Source of the DNA: Gnetum montanum
Lineage: Eukaryota; Streptophyta; Gnetopsida; Gnetales; Gnetaceae
DNA: 35,214 bases
Direction: 5' to 3'
NCBI GenBank assembly: GCA_015680685.1
Contig: MNCI01004506.1
Location: 40,255-75,468, forward strand
The notes under the pieces are model-generated. The model saw nothing but the letters and a program-made list of their open reading frames with translations. It ran no database searches and was not told the origin of the DNA. Positions 10,366 to 18,875 of the stretch are shown here, one piece after another; positions within the stretch are counted from its first letter, which is position 1, and each line of letters begins with the position of its first letter. A program made the position numbers and the translations under genes.

Positions 10366-11561
10366 ATCTACCTCCTTTAAGAATATTGCTTGTCCTCAAG
10401 TTCTTCTTTGCTATCTAGCTACTCAGCAGTTGTATTCTTCATTTGCATCTCATCCTTGACTTCACCATTATCATTATTATCATTAATATAAAACTACATG
10501 TATCATTTTCTAATACTTATTCATTTTAACAATTAGATCTATTGATTATCATTCTATTCAAAAGTATGAGGATAAGAGTTTAAGATGAACTCCATGATTT
10601 TCCGTGTTTCTTGAGTACAATTTGGTCATTGTATGCATACTTCTATGATGGTTTTGTTTTAAAGTTTCTTTGTCCTTTGTTCTTTAATGGCTATAGGCTT
10701 AACCTTGAAACTTGCATTGGATCTTAGAGGTAGTTTGTTTCAATCCAACACATGATATGCCATTATTATCAAATTTCTTTAGTAGGATGATGTGGAAGAT
10801 AGGATGGATTTTAAGTTCCCTAAGAGATTCAATTAGTATTCTACTTTACTAATTCATTCTAAAATTTCAAAGGATCCTTAGTATCAAGGGGCTAATTTGG
10901 TATATTTTCCTTATTTTAGGAAACTTTTGTTGGTTTGACCCTCAAAAGTACTTAGTCACCAATCTAGAACTCCTTTTTAAGGTGATATTGATCAACATAT
11001 TCTTTGTATTTATCTTGGGTTGCCTACAAATTCTGTTTTACTTTCATAATGATGTTTTTCATTATATTTAGTTTTTCCTCTTTCCACTCTACTTTCAAGG
11101 AGGATCATCCCAAGTTAATGGTGTTTGGTATTTTTACCCATACATGACTTCAAATGGGATCCTAAGAATTAATCCTTAATAATTATTATTGTAGGGAAAT
11201 TTTGCCAAGTGTAAGTAATTTTCCCAAGTCTTGGGTCTACCCCCAACATAACTCCTTAAAATTTCTTCCAAGATTCAATTAACTTGATTTCTTTAATCTT
11301 CCGTTTTAGGGTGGTACACTATGCTAAAAATTAATTAAGTTTGTAGTTCCTTAAAAAAGTTTCATATAAATTTTTAAATGAACTTTCAGTATCGGCTTGA
11401 CATGATTGACTTAGAACATCCATGTAATCAGAACACTTCATGTACGAACTTCTAGATTACTTCATCCATTGTATTGGTAGGCATTAAAGATATGAAGTGA
11501 TTCATTTTTTATAGATGATCAAAAACTACTAAGATTGAATCATTCTTCTTCTTAGTCACTA

Positions 11562-12343
11562 GTGATGAGTGGTGAGGTACCCCTACACTCAACCATACAA
11601 ATACAAGTGTTTCACGCACGATCCGGTCAAACTCCAAGGACTAAGTGCTAACGCGCCCTAATGGAACACTTAAGGTTAATCAATCATTATCTTCCCAGAC
11701 TTACTTGTATTGTAACGGTTGTATGGTTAAGTAAGTCTAAGGTGTATGATTTTTATATCTTTTCTCTTTTTAACGCCTATGCTAAGAGGGAAGGGTGAAG
11801 AGACTAAGTAACTAACTTTCACTAACTAAGCTTTAATCATCCTAGCATCAATATCTGTTCCCACTTGCCATACACACCCTGAACCAGTGCAATGCTATTG
11901 GGATTACTAAACACTATTCGTTACTAGGTTACCAAGCGTAGCACACGAGCTCAAAGCAGTCGTACTAAATGCACTTAACTAGAAGAGTTGAGGGTTGAGA
12001 GAGATTAATTATCTAGGAAAGCATTTAAACATTCAATAGAATTAAATCCTATTTAGCTTAGTCCACGTGCTGCAAGGTTTATCAGAATGTTTGTCTTTAT
12101 TGCCGTACACAAATGTGTGCTCAAGTACAATTTGCTCGCATAAAGATCTGTTCACTTTGAGACTCCTACTACGGGCACATGGAAATTATTCTATCTCTGG
12201 AATGGTAAAACTGCCATAGTTTAGCTAAGGGTCTAGATCTAGATGTGGAAACAAGGGAAAGCCGCCTCTTATTTATAGACAAGGTGACAGGCTATGATAT
12301 CATGTACGCGATATCGTGGCCCATGTGATATCGCGTCCCATCA
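11562..12343 (-). mobile_element. Solo gypsy-type LTR inserted in unit A
   Basis: 782 bp, TGATGAGTGG to CCCATCA, flanked by ACTAG (11557-11561) and ACCAG (12344-12348). The empty site in unit B, at 19009-19013, reads AGTCACTAGCAACC, proving a 5-bp target duplication and fixing both ends. It belongs to the same family as 20811-21666 and 33693-34763. A minus-strand TATA box (TATAAATA at 12270-12277, followed by AGAGGCGGC) gives the orientation. Loss of the internal region and the second LTR indicates unequal recombination between LTRs. Confidence 0.9.
12270..12277 (-). promoter_or_regulatory. TATA box of the solo LTR
   Basis: TATAAATA on the minus strand, followed by AGAGGCGGC. The same box occurs in the LTR at 34639-34646, and a bare TATAAATA at 21560-21567. 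Upstream of it (12290-12337) lie GATATC-centred palindromes, degraded relative to 34661-34738. Confidence 0.65.
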
Positions 12344-13824
12344 ACCAGCAACCCTGTAATGAAGTCCATAGTAATATTTTCTTATTTTCATGTTAGGAAT
12401 TTTAATGGTTGTAATAGGCCACTGGGTTTCTTTACTTGGCTTTTACTCTTTAACATGTTGGAGAAATTTTGATGTATGAATATATATCATTCTTCATTCT
12501 AGGCCAAAAATAAAACATTCATAGCATCACATATGTCTTAATATGACCAGGTGCCTAGAGTATAGAACTTCATGTGCTTCACTAAGTAACTTATGTCTCT
12601 AGGCCAATTTTGAAATACATACTCTTTTACCTTTCCTTAACATTTCTTTTAGGGAAAGATGGTAGTTGCATTTGGAAGTTATGTTGGTTAAAATACACTT
12701 GAAATGAGGATCTTTCTATATCTACTCTCTACTTTCTTCTTTCATAGGAGTTATTATAACACTAATCATAGTTTTCACATTCGATTGAGGGTGTTAGCCA
12801 CTATATTTTATTTGCCAAGGTTATACTTATTTTCAAAACTGTATTCTATAAGTAATTCCATCCACCTATGTTGCCTTGTATTTAGAATGGTTGTCTTTAT
12901 AGGTATTGTAAACTTTTTTGATTAATTTTTTTTTAAAAAAATTTCCACAAATATAGCATCTTCAAACCTTTGAACCATAGATAATAGCTAACGATTCTAA
13001 AACATAAGTTCAATAATTTACCTTGGCTCTTCATAATTTACCAAATTCAAAACATACCCCCTTGTCTTCTTACAAATGAACAATACCAATTCCTAGTTTA
13101 CAAGTATCTGTAGATACTTTAAACAACATATCTACATTGGAGATTCTTAAGATAGGAGGTACTTTTAAGAGCATCTTTAATCTTAGAAATGCTTCCTTAC
13201 ATCTCTCATCAAAATTAAACATATAGCTTTCTTGTAAAAGATTAGTTAAATGTGCTACAAAAGTAGAGTAACATTTTATAAAGTGACAATAAAATCCAAT
13301 TAAGCCTAGAAAATTATGAATTACTATAGCATCCTTAGGTACTAATTATTCTCTAACTACACTAACTTTGAACAGGTCCACTTGTAAGCTTTATTTGGAT
13401 ATAATATGGTCAAGGTAAGATACTTCTTCCTTAAAGAGCTTACATTTACTTAATTTGGCTTTTAGATGATTATTATTTTAGAGTTTCTATATTAGTTTTT
13501 AAGTGATCTACATGTCCCTTTTTGGTCTTAGAATAAACCAATATATCATCCATAATTGCACTGAAAAATTTATCTAAGTATTCTCTAAAGATGTTATTCA
13601 TAATGATCTTAAACATTGTAGTTGTATTTGTCATTTCAAATCACATCCATATGAATTCATAGAGTCCATATCTTATTCTAAATGTAGTTTTCTCAATATC
13701 TCTCTCCTCTTATTTGATGGTAGTTAGACTTTAAGTCAAATTTTGAAAAGTAGCATTCTCTTACAAGTTGTTTGAATAGGTCATTAATTCTAGGTAAGGG
13801 ATAGGTATTTTTAATCATTACCTT

Positions 13825-14005
13825 TCAAGTTTGGCAGGGAAATATTGGGGTCTCCATCTTTCGTATTGCAATCTGGAAAGAATGTAACGCAATAAGCAAT
13901 GTGATGGGTAATTCAGCTTTGTTTATATTTAGGGACAAATTGAATGCTTTGTTGGAATGAACAAAGAAAGCAATGATTTATATAGACTAACCTAATTACG
14001 AGCCT
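13825..14005 (+). other. Start of unit B and DUF247 upstream region
   Basis: Holds the empty target site TCTCC (13851-13855) at which the copia element entered the unit A copy, then sequence homologous to 8213-8437. It ends with GAGCCT at 14000-14005. No coding frame is supported on either strand. Confidence 0.8.
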
Positions 14006-14298
14006 ATTGACATCAACATCACTCATGCTAGGCATAGGTCCATGAATAATTAGTTTTAATCCTATGAAAATTAAAAATCCTATAAATTTTAACCCCATGA
14101 AAATTATTTAAGTGGTATGCTACAAATAATATGATTGTTTGCAAATGATGTTAAGGTAGCAAACGTGCTATAGCTAAAGTTTACGTATATGGTGGGGTTG
14201 TTCCTCTACGATACTCCAGATTTTAAAATGCTGGCTCAAATCATTTTCACTGGATTTTGAGCCACAAAAAGGAAATTTAACTAATTGATTTAAAAATA

Positions 14299-14490
14299 TC
14301 AATTATCATCAGTTACGACGAGCAATCTACCTGATAAATGGTCTTTGAGGTATCCACGTGGCATGTGCTGGAACACAAGCATGAGTTTATCTGAATCGTT
14401 GCAGTACCCCAGAACGGCCAGAAGCTTCCCCAAACTTGTGTGATTCAGACGGGATAGAATCACAACTTGGACCGCCTTCTCTCCCGGCAA
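14299..14490 (-). pseudogene. Receptor-like protein kinase fragment
   Basis: The minus-strand frame contains VVILSRLNHTSLGKLLAVLG, then YCNDSDKLMLVFQHMPRGYL, then KDHLSGR. This matches the protein-kinase stretch from the alphaC helix through the hinge (plant RLKs: LSRL-H-NLV-LLGYC, then LVYE-MP-G-L-DHL). The Lys-containing VAVK strand and the catalytic HRD and DFG motifs are absent. CAG followed by GTAGAT at 14331/14330 resembles an exon-intron donor, so the coding part may stop there. The GC-rich sequence upstream does not continue the kinase. This is a gene fragment without kinase activity. Confidence 0.75.
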
Positions 14491-14728
14491 CGGCGGCAGC
14501 AGACGTTGCCGGCGGCACTGCCGCAGGCAGCAGGCGAGTGGCGGACAGCTGCGTGTGATGGTGGAGGACGGCAGTGGACGGCAGACGCGGCGCGTGGCAA
14601 CGACGATCAGCCAACAGTCTCCATAAACAGTCTCCTTAAACTAGATTATAAACTAGATTATCAGGTGTGTTCAAAATTTATGCCTCAATAATATTTATGC
14701 ATCAATTACCTCAATACTAGCATAGTAG

Positions 14729-14734
14729 TATAAG
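14729..14734 (+). promoter_or_regulatory. Candidate TATA box for the DUF247 gene
   Basis: TATAAG in a GTAGTATAAGGTAC context, 68 bp upstream of ATG 14802. It lies inside the segment missing from unit A, so if real the promoters of the two copies differ. Spacing is the only support. Confidence 0.3.
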
Positions 14735-14801
14735 GTACATTCAATATGCATCAACAGAGCCTTGCCTTTGTACCTCAGAGCGACCCCAAGGGAAGTTAGC
14801 A

Positions 14802-16748
14802 ATGCCAAAGAATAAAGACGTTAGCAACCAAGAAATAAAGATTACGATTGACAAGGAAATAAACAAGTCCAAGAGTGCAATGACTTATTATTCCAGAAGT
14901 GCTAGAGTAGCCACAGAAGAATCTGAAGAAGGTGCAAAAGCTTGGGTGAGAAGGCACGAACAAATCTTTGAGGTGGAGGACCCAACTGCAGATTGCTGGA
15001 GGGAAAACATGATATACAGTGTGCCCACAGTCATGATGGGGAATGTAGATGCAACCAAATTGTTCTATCCTGCAGTATTTGGCATTGGTCCTCTGCATTT
15101 CCGTTGGCTAGAAGATGTCGGCGCCTTCACCGGGGGCGCGGTGAGGAGAATCAAAGAAGAAGCTCTCTCTCTCATCATGGAGCCACATTTACCGGAAAAG
15201 CGCAAAGAGCTTATGGGTACGCTGCTTTCGTTGATCTTTGAGGAGGAAGTTACCATCAAGCTGTCTTACGGCAATCCCGTGCGCATTCCACATTTTCTAC
15301 AAGGAAAAGTGTTTGCGTGGATGATGGTGGTGGACGCTTGTTTTCTTCTGGTGGCGCTGTCCATTCTATCATCCAAAACATGGGTGGAAAGAGACAAATG
15401 GCCAGCACTGGCGCTGCTACAGGACAAAGTTTCTTCGCGCGCAGGAGACTTGTTGCAGGACCTGTTAAAGATGGAGAATCAGATCCCGCTCTGGGTTGCC
15501 AGGAAAGTTGCAGAACAGCTGCCTGATTGGGAACCAGAGGCTGGCGAGATTTCAAAGCGGGTTCATATGGAGACCGTTTTAACAGAATTATCCCCTTTCC
15601 GCCAAAGTCCCTCCCGTGTTAGTGGGAGCTCAACATCAGAATGGAGAAAGTGTTATAGCGAGAGGAAAGGTACTCTGTTATATGTTTTGCTTCTGTTCAT
15701 CATCGGAGATCTACAGAATGATGCAGAGTCGGAAGGAAGATCTCATCAATCGGTGCCGGTGGCAGAGTCGGAAGGAAGATCTTGTCAATGGGTGCCGGCA
15801 TGCAAGCGGGCGCTGGATGCACTCGGATCGATTATTCCTGTTCCTATACGAAGCCTGCTAAAATTGTCGTGGGAGATGCTGAACGAAACGCGGACGCTGA
15901 CACGACGATCGCTACTCCTGCATAGGGAATGCCCGCGGCCGTTTCATTTGGTTGCAAACATTGTGACAATTGTAGCAATGCTGGGGGTGCTAGCCATTAC
16001 GTTGGTGCTGCTGCTGACGGGCTTCCTGCTGCTGCCGTTGGTGGCGCTGCTGTGCTTGCCCTTGTTAGTGGTGGTGTGCATGTGGCGTGAGAAAGACAAC
16101 GACGACAACGATGCCGTCTACATAGGAACTCAGGCCCTTGCCAACTACGGCGTCTCCATATCGACCACCGAATCCAGCCACATAAGATCAGTGGAGTGGA
16201 TCCCACACAGCGACGGTCTCGGCGGCAAACTACGGCTGCCTTTCCTGGTCTTGGACGAGGTGGCCATGGTTGCCCTGTGGAACATGCTCATTCTGGAAAA
16301 TTGCTGTCCTAAATTATCCCAGACCAAAAGTTTGAGCAACTACATCCATCTCATGAGTTGCGCCTTGGCATCTGTTGATGACTTGGAGCCTCTGCGTAAA
16401 AAACGCGTTATAGACATCCCTTCCAGCGATGAACAACAACATCGTTCTAATCAACTGCTGCTGCTTTGGTGGCGCCACTTGAAAAACTCTGCCCAAGTAC
16501 CAGACCAACAGTCCACCGACGACGGCAGGCTTGATCAGACGCGCAGATCGTTCGCAGAATTTTTGACGCGGAGCAGGAAGTCGCGCACGGGACTCACACT
16601 CATCAAGTACTGGCTCAGAGTTTTGGGTAACGAGTACGCCTCCAGCCCATGGATGGCCATCTCCACCGTGGGTGCAATTATGCTTCTCTTTATGACTGCA
16701 GCTCAGGTGGTGTGCTTGTTTTACCTGTGCAGTCGAACCAAAGCGTAA
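14802..16748 (+). CDS. DUF247 (UPF0481-type) membrane protein, 648 aa
   Basis: Uninterrupted single-exon frame, the only long one in the window. The start is ATG 14802 because the paralogue shares that codon and the first residues (NKD-sN-EIKI-ID). DUF247 (PF03140) landmarks occur in order: IYSVP at 71-75, a G-I-GP-H motif at about 93-98, MMVVDACFLL at 174-183, MENQIP at 224-229, a C-terminal block with LRLPFLVLDE and LILENC (about 470-510), and a terminal segment SPWMAISTVGAI ending in a transmembrane helix (about 617-643). Unusual are a 13-residue tandem repeat (308-333) and a second strongly hydrophobic stretch of about 45 residues (384-428), long enough for a two-helix hairpin. At 648 residues it is longer than the usual 400-550. 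Some grass DUF247 genes act in self-incompatibility; the role here is unknown. GC content is clearly higher than that of its surroundings. Expression is not shown by sequence. Confidence 0.88.
   Translation: MPKNKDVSNQEIKITIDKEINKSKSAMTYYSRSARVATEESEEGAKAWVRRHEQIFEVEDPTADCWRENMIYSVPTVMMGNVDATKLFYPAVFGIGPLHFRWLEDVGAFTGGAVRRIKEEALSLIMEPHLPEKRKELMGTLLSLIFEEEVTIKLSYGNPVRIPHFLQGKVFAWMMVVDACFLLVALSILSSKTWVERDKWPALALLQDKVSSRAGDLLQDLLKMENQIPLWVARKVAEQLPDWEPEAGEISKRVHMETVLTELSPFRQSPSRVSGSSTSEWRKCYSERKGTLLYVLLLFIIGDLQNDAESEGRSHQSVPVAESEGRSCQWVPACKRALDALGSIIPVPIRSLLKLSWEMLNETRTLTRRSLLLHRECPRPFHLVANIVTIVAMLGVLAITLVLLLTGFLLLPLVALLCLPLLVVVCMWREKDNDDNDAVYIGTQALANYGVSISTTESSHIRSVEWIPHSDGLGGKLRLPFLVLDEVAMVALWNMLILENCCPKLSQTKSLSNYIHLMSCALASVDDLEPLRKKRVIDIPSSDEQQHRSNQLLLLWWRHLKNSAQVPDQQSTDDGRLDQTRRSFAEFLTRSRKSRTGLTLIKYWLRVLGNEYASSPWMAISTVGAIMLLFMTAAQVVCLFYLCSRTKA
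15723..15800 (+). repeat. 39-bp tandem duplication inside the DUF247 gene
   Basis: Two 39-bp copies (15723-15761 and 15762-15800) encode AESEGRSHQSVPV and AESEGRSCQWVPA. The length is a multiple of three, so the frame is kept. The region is deleted in the unit A pseudogene, so its age relative to the duplication cannot be told. Confidence 0.92.
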
Positions 16749-17127
16749 TAATAATGAAACCTCCTTTCCCAAAAGTTTAAATCCGAACCCGACCCTTCCT
16801 TTGATTCTCCCGTTCTTTTTTTATCGGCTTTCATCTTCGTCATGTTATTATGGTTTGCATGTGCTTGGGGGTGTGTGTAGGAGTATTTGCTACCTCAGGT
16901 TTTACATGTTCTAGTTGTTTCATGAATACTGCATTTGGCTTCCTGTAAAAGAAAAATGTTAAATGGATTCATCTTTCTGGTCGCTGTCCTGAATCATTTT
17001 CGGTGTCGTGAATGAGCTCTAATAATATTCATTATTTTCCATTCCGTGCTAATTCTCTCTTATTTGAGAAGGTTAAGCGGCACACAAACTTTATCTTTAG
17101 TTTTCTTTTATATTTGAAGTCTAGTAG
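16749..17127 (+). other. 3' flank and probable 3' UTR of the DUF247 gene
   Basis: Follows the TAA stop. AATAATAATG right after the stop and later AT-rich stretches could serve in polyadenylation, but no canonical AATAAA at a convincing distance was found. It matches 9194-9725 of unit A except for about 150 bases absent here near 17080. Confidence 0.6.
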
Positions 17128-17628
17128 ATGTTAAAAGTTCTATGCATTCAAAGAAGGCTGCAAAAAGCCAAGAAAAATAGGAAGAAAAGTTTAGAAAATC
17201 TTAGTTTATGCATAGAAGAACAAACAAAAGGAGTTTATGAAAGGGTGTTTCAAATTCTCTCTACTTTTCATATCTTAGTTTATGAAAGGGAATTTCAAAT
17301 CCTCTCTACTTTTCAACCTATAAAAACAAGTCATCAGTGTGACATATCATTCCTAGATGTCATGGATTAACAATGTTTCATCATTGATAACTTAAATAAT
17401 GCACTTCAAAAAGAACAATGGTACTTCAAATTAATGGAAAAAGAAAGAAAATTGACTTTTAATAATGATAGAGTACAAGTGTTGAAATGGAGGGGTTGTC
17501 TCTTTGTGACACTTAAAACCCTTAGAGGTAATCCACCATTGCCACCACAATTAAGCCATAAGATTGAAAGGGGTGATCAGTTTCTTCTTGTCCTGCTTCA
17601 CTCAATTCTCATTACATGCCTTTGTTAA
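17128..17628 (+). pseudogene. Unidentified conserved reading frame with one stop (unit B copy)
   Basis: From ATG 17128 the frame is open for 80 codons, has a single TAA at 17368-17370, and continues in the same frame through ALQKEQWYFKLMEKERKL, TLRGNPPLPPQLSHKIERGD and QFLLVLLHS to 17628, about 166 codons in all. A local duplication of about 50 bp (YERVFQILSTFHILV, then YEREFQILSTFQ) is absent from unit A. The frame stops where the gypsy LTR begins (TGTTAACT at 17623). It is similar in unit A. I do not recognise the family. Possible readings are a host exon cut by the gypsy insertion or a fragment of an older transposable element. Confidence 0.45.
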
Positions 17629-17807
17629 CTCTCCAACTTCATGTTCGCACAAGCTCCAAGTCCCCAACCTTAAATGCCATAGGACAAATCAATAAAAGGG
17701 TATCGTGAATAATTATAATTTCTTACATAAGGAACCCCTTCATATAAAGGTTAATTACATTGTTTACATAATACAACTTCGCCCACAATTAGGGACAGTA
17801 TGTTACA
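17623..17807 (-). repeat. 3' LTR of gypsy copy B
   Basis: 185 bp, collinear with 10181-10365, with TG and CA ends. It is preceded on the minus strand by a polypurine-rich run near 17808-17823. TTATATGAAGG on the minus strand is a possible TATA box. No matching 5' LTR is present in the window. Confidence 0.6.
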
Positions 17808-18842
17808 ATCTACACCCTTTAAGAATATTGCTTGTCCCCAAGTTCCTCTTTGATATCTAGTTGCTCAACAATTGCATTCTTCATATGCTTCTCATCCTTG
17901 ACTTCATCATCATCATTATTATCATTCTTACAAAACTACATGTATCAATTCCTAATATTTATTCATTCTAATAATTAGATCTATTGATTATCATTGTATT
18001 CAAAAGCATGAGAATAAGAGTTTAAGATGAACTCCTTGATTTTCCATGTTTCTTGATTAAAGTTTGGTCATTGTATGCATACTTCTATGATGGTTTTGTT
18101 TTAAAGTTTCTTTGTCCTTTGTTCTTTAATGGCTATAGGCTTAACCCTGAAGCTTGCATTGGATCTTAGAGGTAGTTTGTTCTAATCCGACACATATGAT
18201 ATGTCATTGTTATGAAATTTCTCTAGTAGGATGATATGGAAGATAGGATGGATTTTTAAGTTCCCCAAGAGATTCAATTAGTATGCTACTTTACTAATTC
18301 ATTCTAAAATTTCAAAGGATCCATAGTATTAAGGGGCTAATTTGGTATATTTTCCTTATTTTAGAAAACTTGTTATTGGTTTGACCCTCAACAATACTTA
18401 GTCAGCAATCTAGAACTCCTTCTTAAGGTGATATTGGTCAACATATTCTTTGTATATATCTTGGGTTGCCAACACATTTTGTTTTACTTTCATAACGATG
18501 TTTTTCATTATCTTTAGTTTTTTCCTATTTCCACTCTACTTTCAAGGGAGGATCAACCTAAGTTAATGGTGTTTGATAGTCTTACCCACACATGAAAAAT
18601 CCTAAGAATTTATCCTTAATAATTATTATTGTAAGGAAATTCTGCCAAGTGCAAGTAATTTTTCCAAGTCTTGGGTCTACTCTTGACATAACTCCTTAAA
18701 ATTTCTTCCAAAATTAAATTAACTCAATCTATTTGATCATCCATTTTAGGGTGGTACACCATGCTAAACACTAGTTAAGTTTCTAGTTCCTTGAAAAAGT
18801 TTCGTAAAAATTCTGAAATGAACTTTGAGTCTCGGTTCACTT

Positions 18843-18875
18843 CATGTAATTGTATCAGCTAGATACAATTACATG
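18843..18875. repeat. Perfect 14-bp hairpin found only in unit B
   Basis: CATGTAATTGTATC, a 5-base loop AGCTA, then the exact inverse complement. Unit A at the matching place (about 11400-11445) has no such inverted repeat. A related string AATTGTATCAGC stands about 65 bases downstream (from 18918), a likely template for the copied arm. Confidence 0.9.

Larger units (their letters stand above)
1527..13824 (+). repeat. Unit A of a direct tandem segmental duplication
   Basis: Without its two insertions, this stretch is collinear with 13825-20497. Both start with TTCAAGTTTG and run into AAATATT. The order is then 5' flank, DUF247 copy, 3' flank, an unidentified frame, a 185-bp LTR, and minus-strand gypsy pol. 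Removing the copia element (1557-8212 plus one target copy) and the solo LTR (11562-12343 plus one target copy) leaves about 4.85 kb. Unit B is about 6.67 kb. The difference is explained by two deletions in the A gene and a 751-bp segment present only in B. Unit A ends inside the gypsy reverse transcriptase (TAATCATTACCTT), where unit B and intact gypsy sequence continue. Sequence beyond the A end jumps straight to the unit B start with only TT of shared sequence. Confidence 0.85.
10181..13824 (-). mobile_element. Truncated Ty3/gypsy element (unit A copy)
   Basis: Minus-strand element reading from 13824 down to its 3' LTR (10181-10365). Moving leftward along the minus strand: reverse transcriptase, with MDDILVYSK-type catalytic box at 13527-13553; RNase H (about 13250-12950); integrase (about 11450-11050); and the end of pol with a LEDKQYS-like C-terminus near 10390. 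Stops and frame shifts are frequent. It is cut at 13824, within the reverse transcriptase just after the position equivalent to DYRMLNKV, by the duplication junction. It is interrupted at 11562-12343 by a solo LTR of another family. The short LTR and pol order would fit a Reina-like chromovirus, but no chromodomain was identified. Confidence 0.85.
14006..14756. repeat. 751-bp segment present only in unit B, between GAGCCT repeats
   Basis: Flanked by GAGCCT at 14000-14005 and 14757-14762; unit A has one GAGCCT and nothing between. CATCAACA also occurs directly repeated near both ends (14012-14019 and 14749-14756). The segment includes a GC-rich stretch (about 14470-14600) and a receptor-like-kinase fragment on the minus strand. 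Either it is an insertion with a 6-bp target duplication, or unit A lost it by deletion between the repeats. No terminal inverted repeats or Helitron ends were found. TATAAG at 14729-14734 lies about 70 bp before the DUF247 start codon. Confidence 0.6.

Noticed and set aside
13825-13870. Possibility that unit B once had the copia element and lost it
   Set aside because: The site in B is a clean single TCTCC without an LTR. LTR elements do not excise precisely, and recombination would leave a solo LTR.
14387-14614. Minus-strand frame of 75 codons in the GC-rich block
   Set aside because: Overlaps the kinase fragment in another frame; Ala/Arg/Pro-rich composition reflects high GC only.
14006-14756. 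Helitron or Pack-MULE carrying the kinase fragment
   Set aside because: No 5' TC and 3' hairpin-CTRR ends, no long terminal inverted repeats, and the flanking repeat is 6 bp, not the 9 bp usual for Mutator elements. The origin is left open.
14796-15098. Open frame of 100 codons on the minus strand
   Set aside because: Antisense to the start of the DUF247 gene; the + strand frame has family motifs and this one has none.
16314-16772. Open frame of 152 codons on the minus strand
   Set aside because: Lies antisense to the end of the DUF247 gene, where codon bias leaves the opposite strand open; no recognisable domain.
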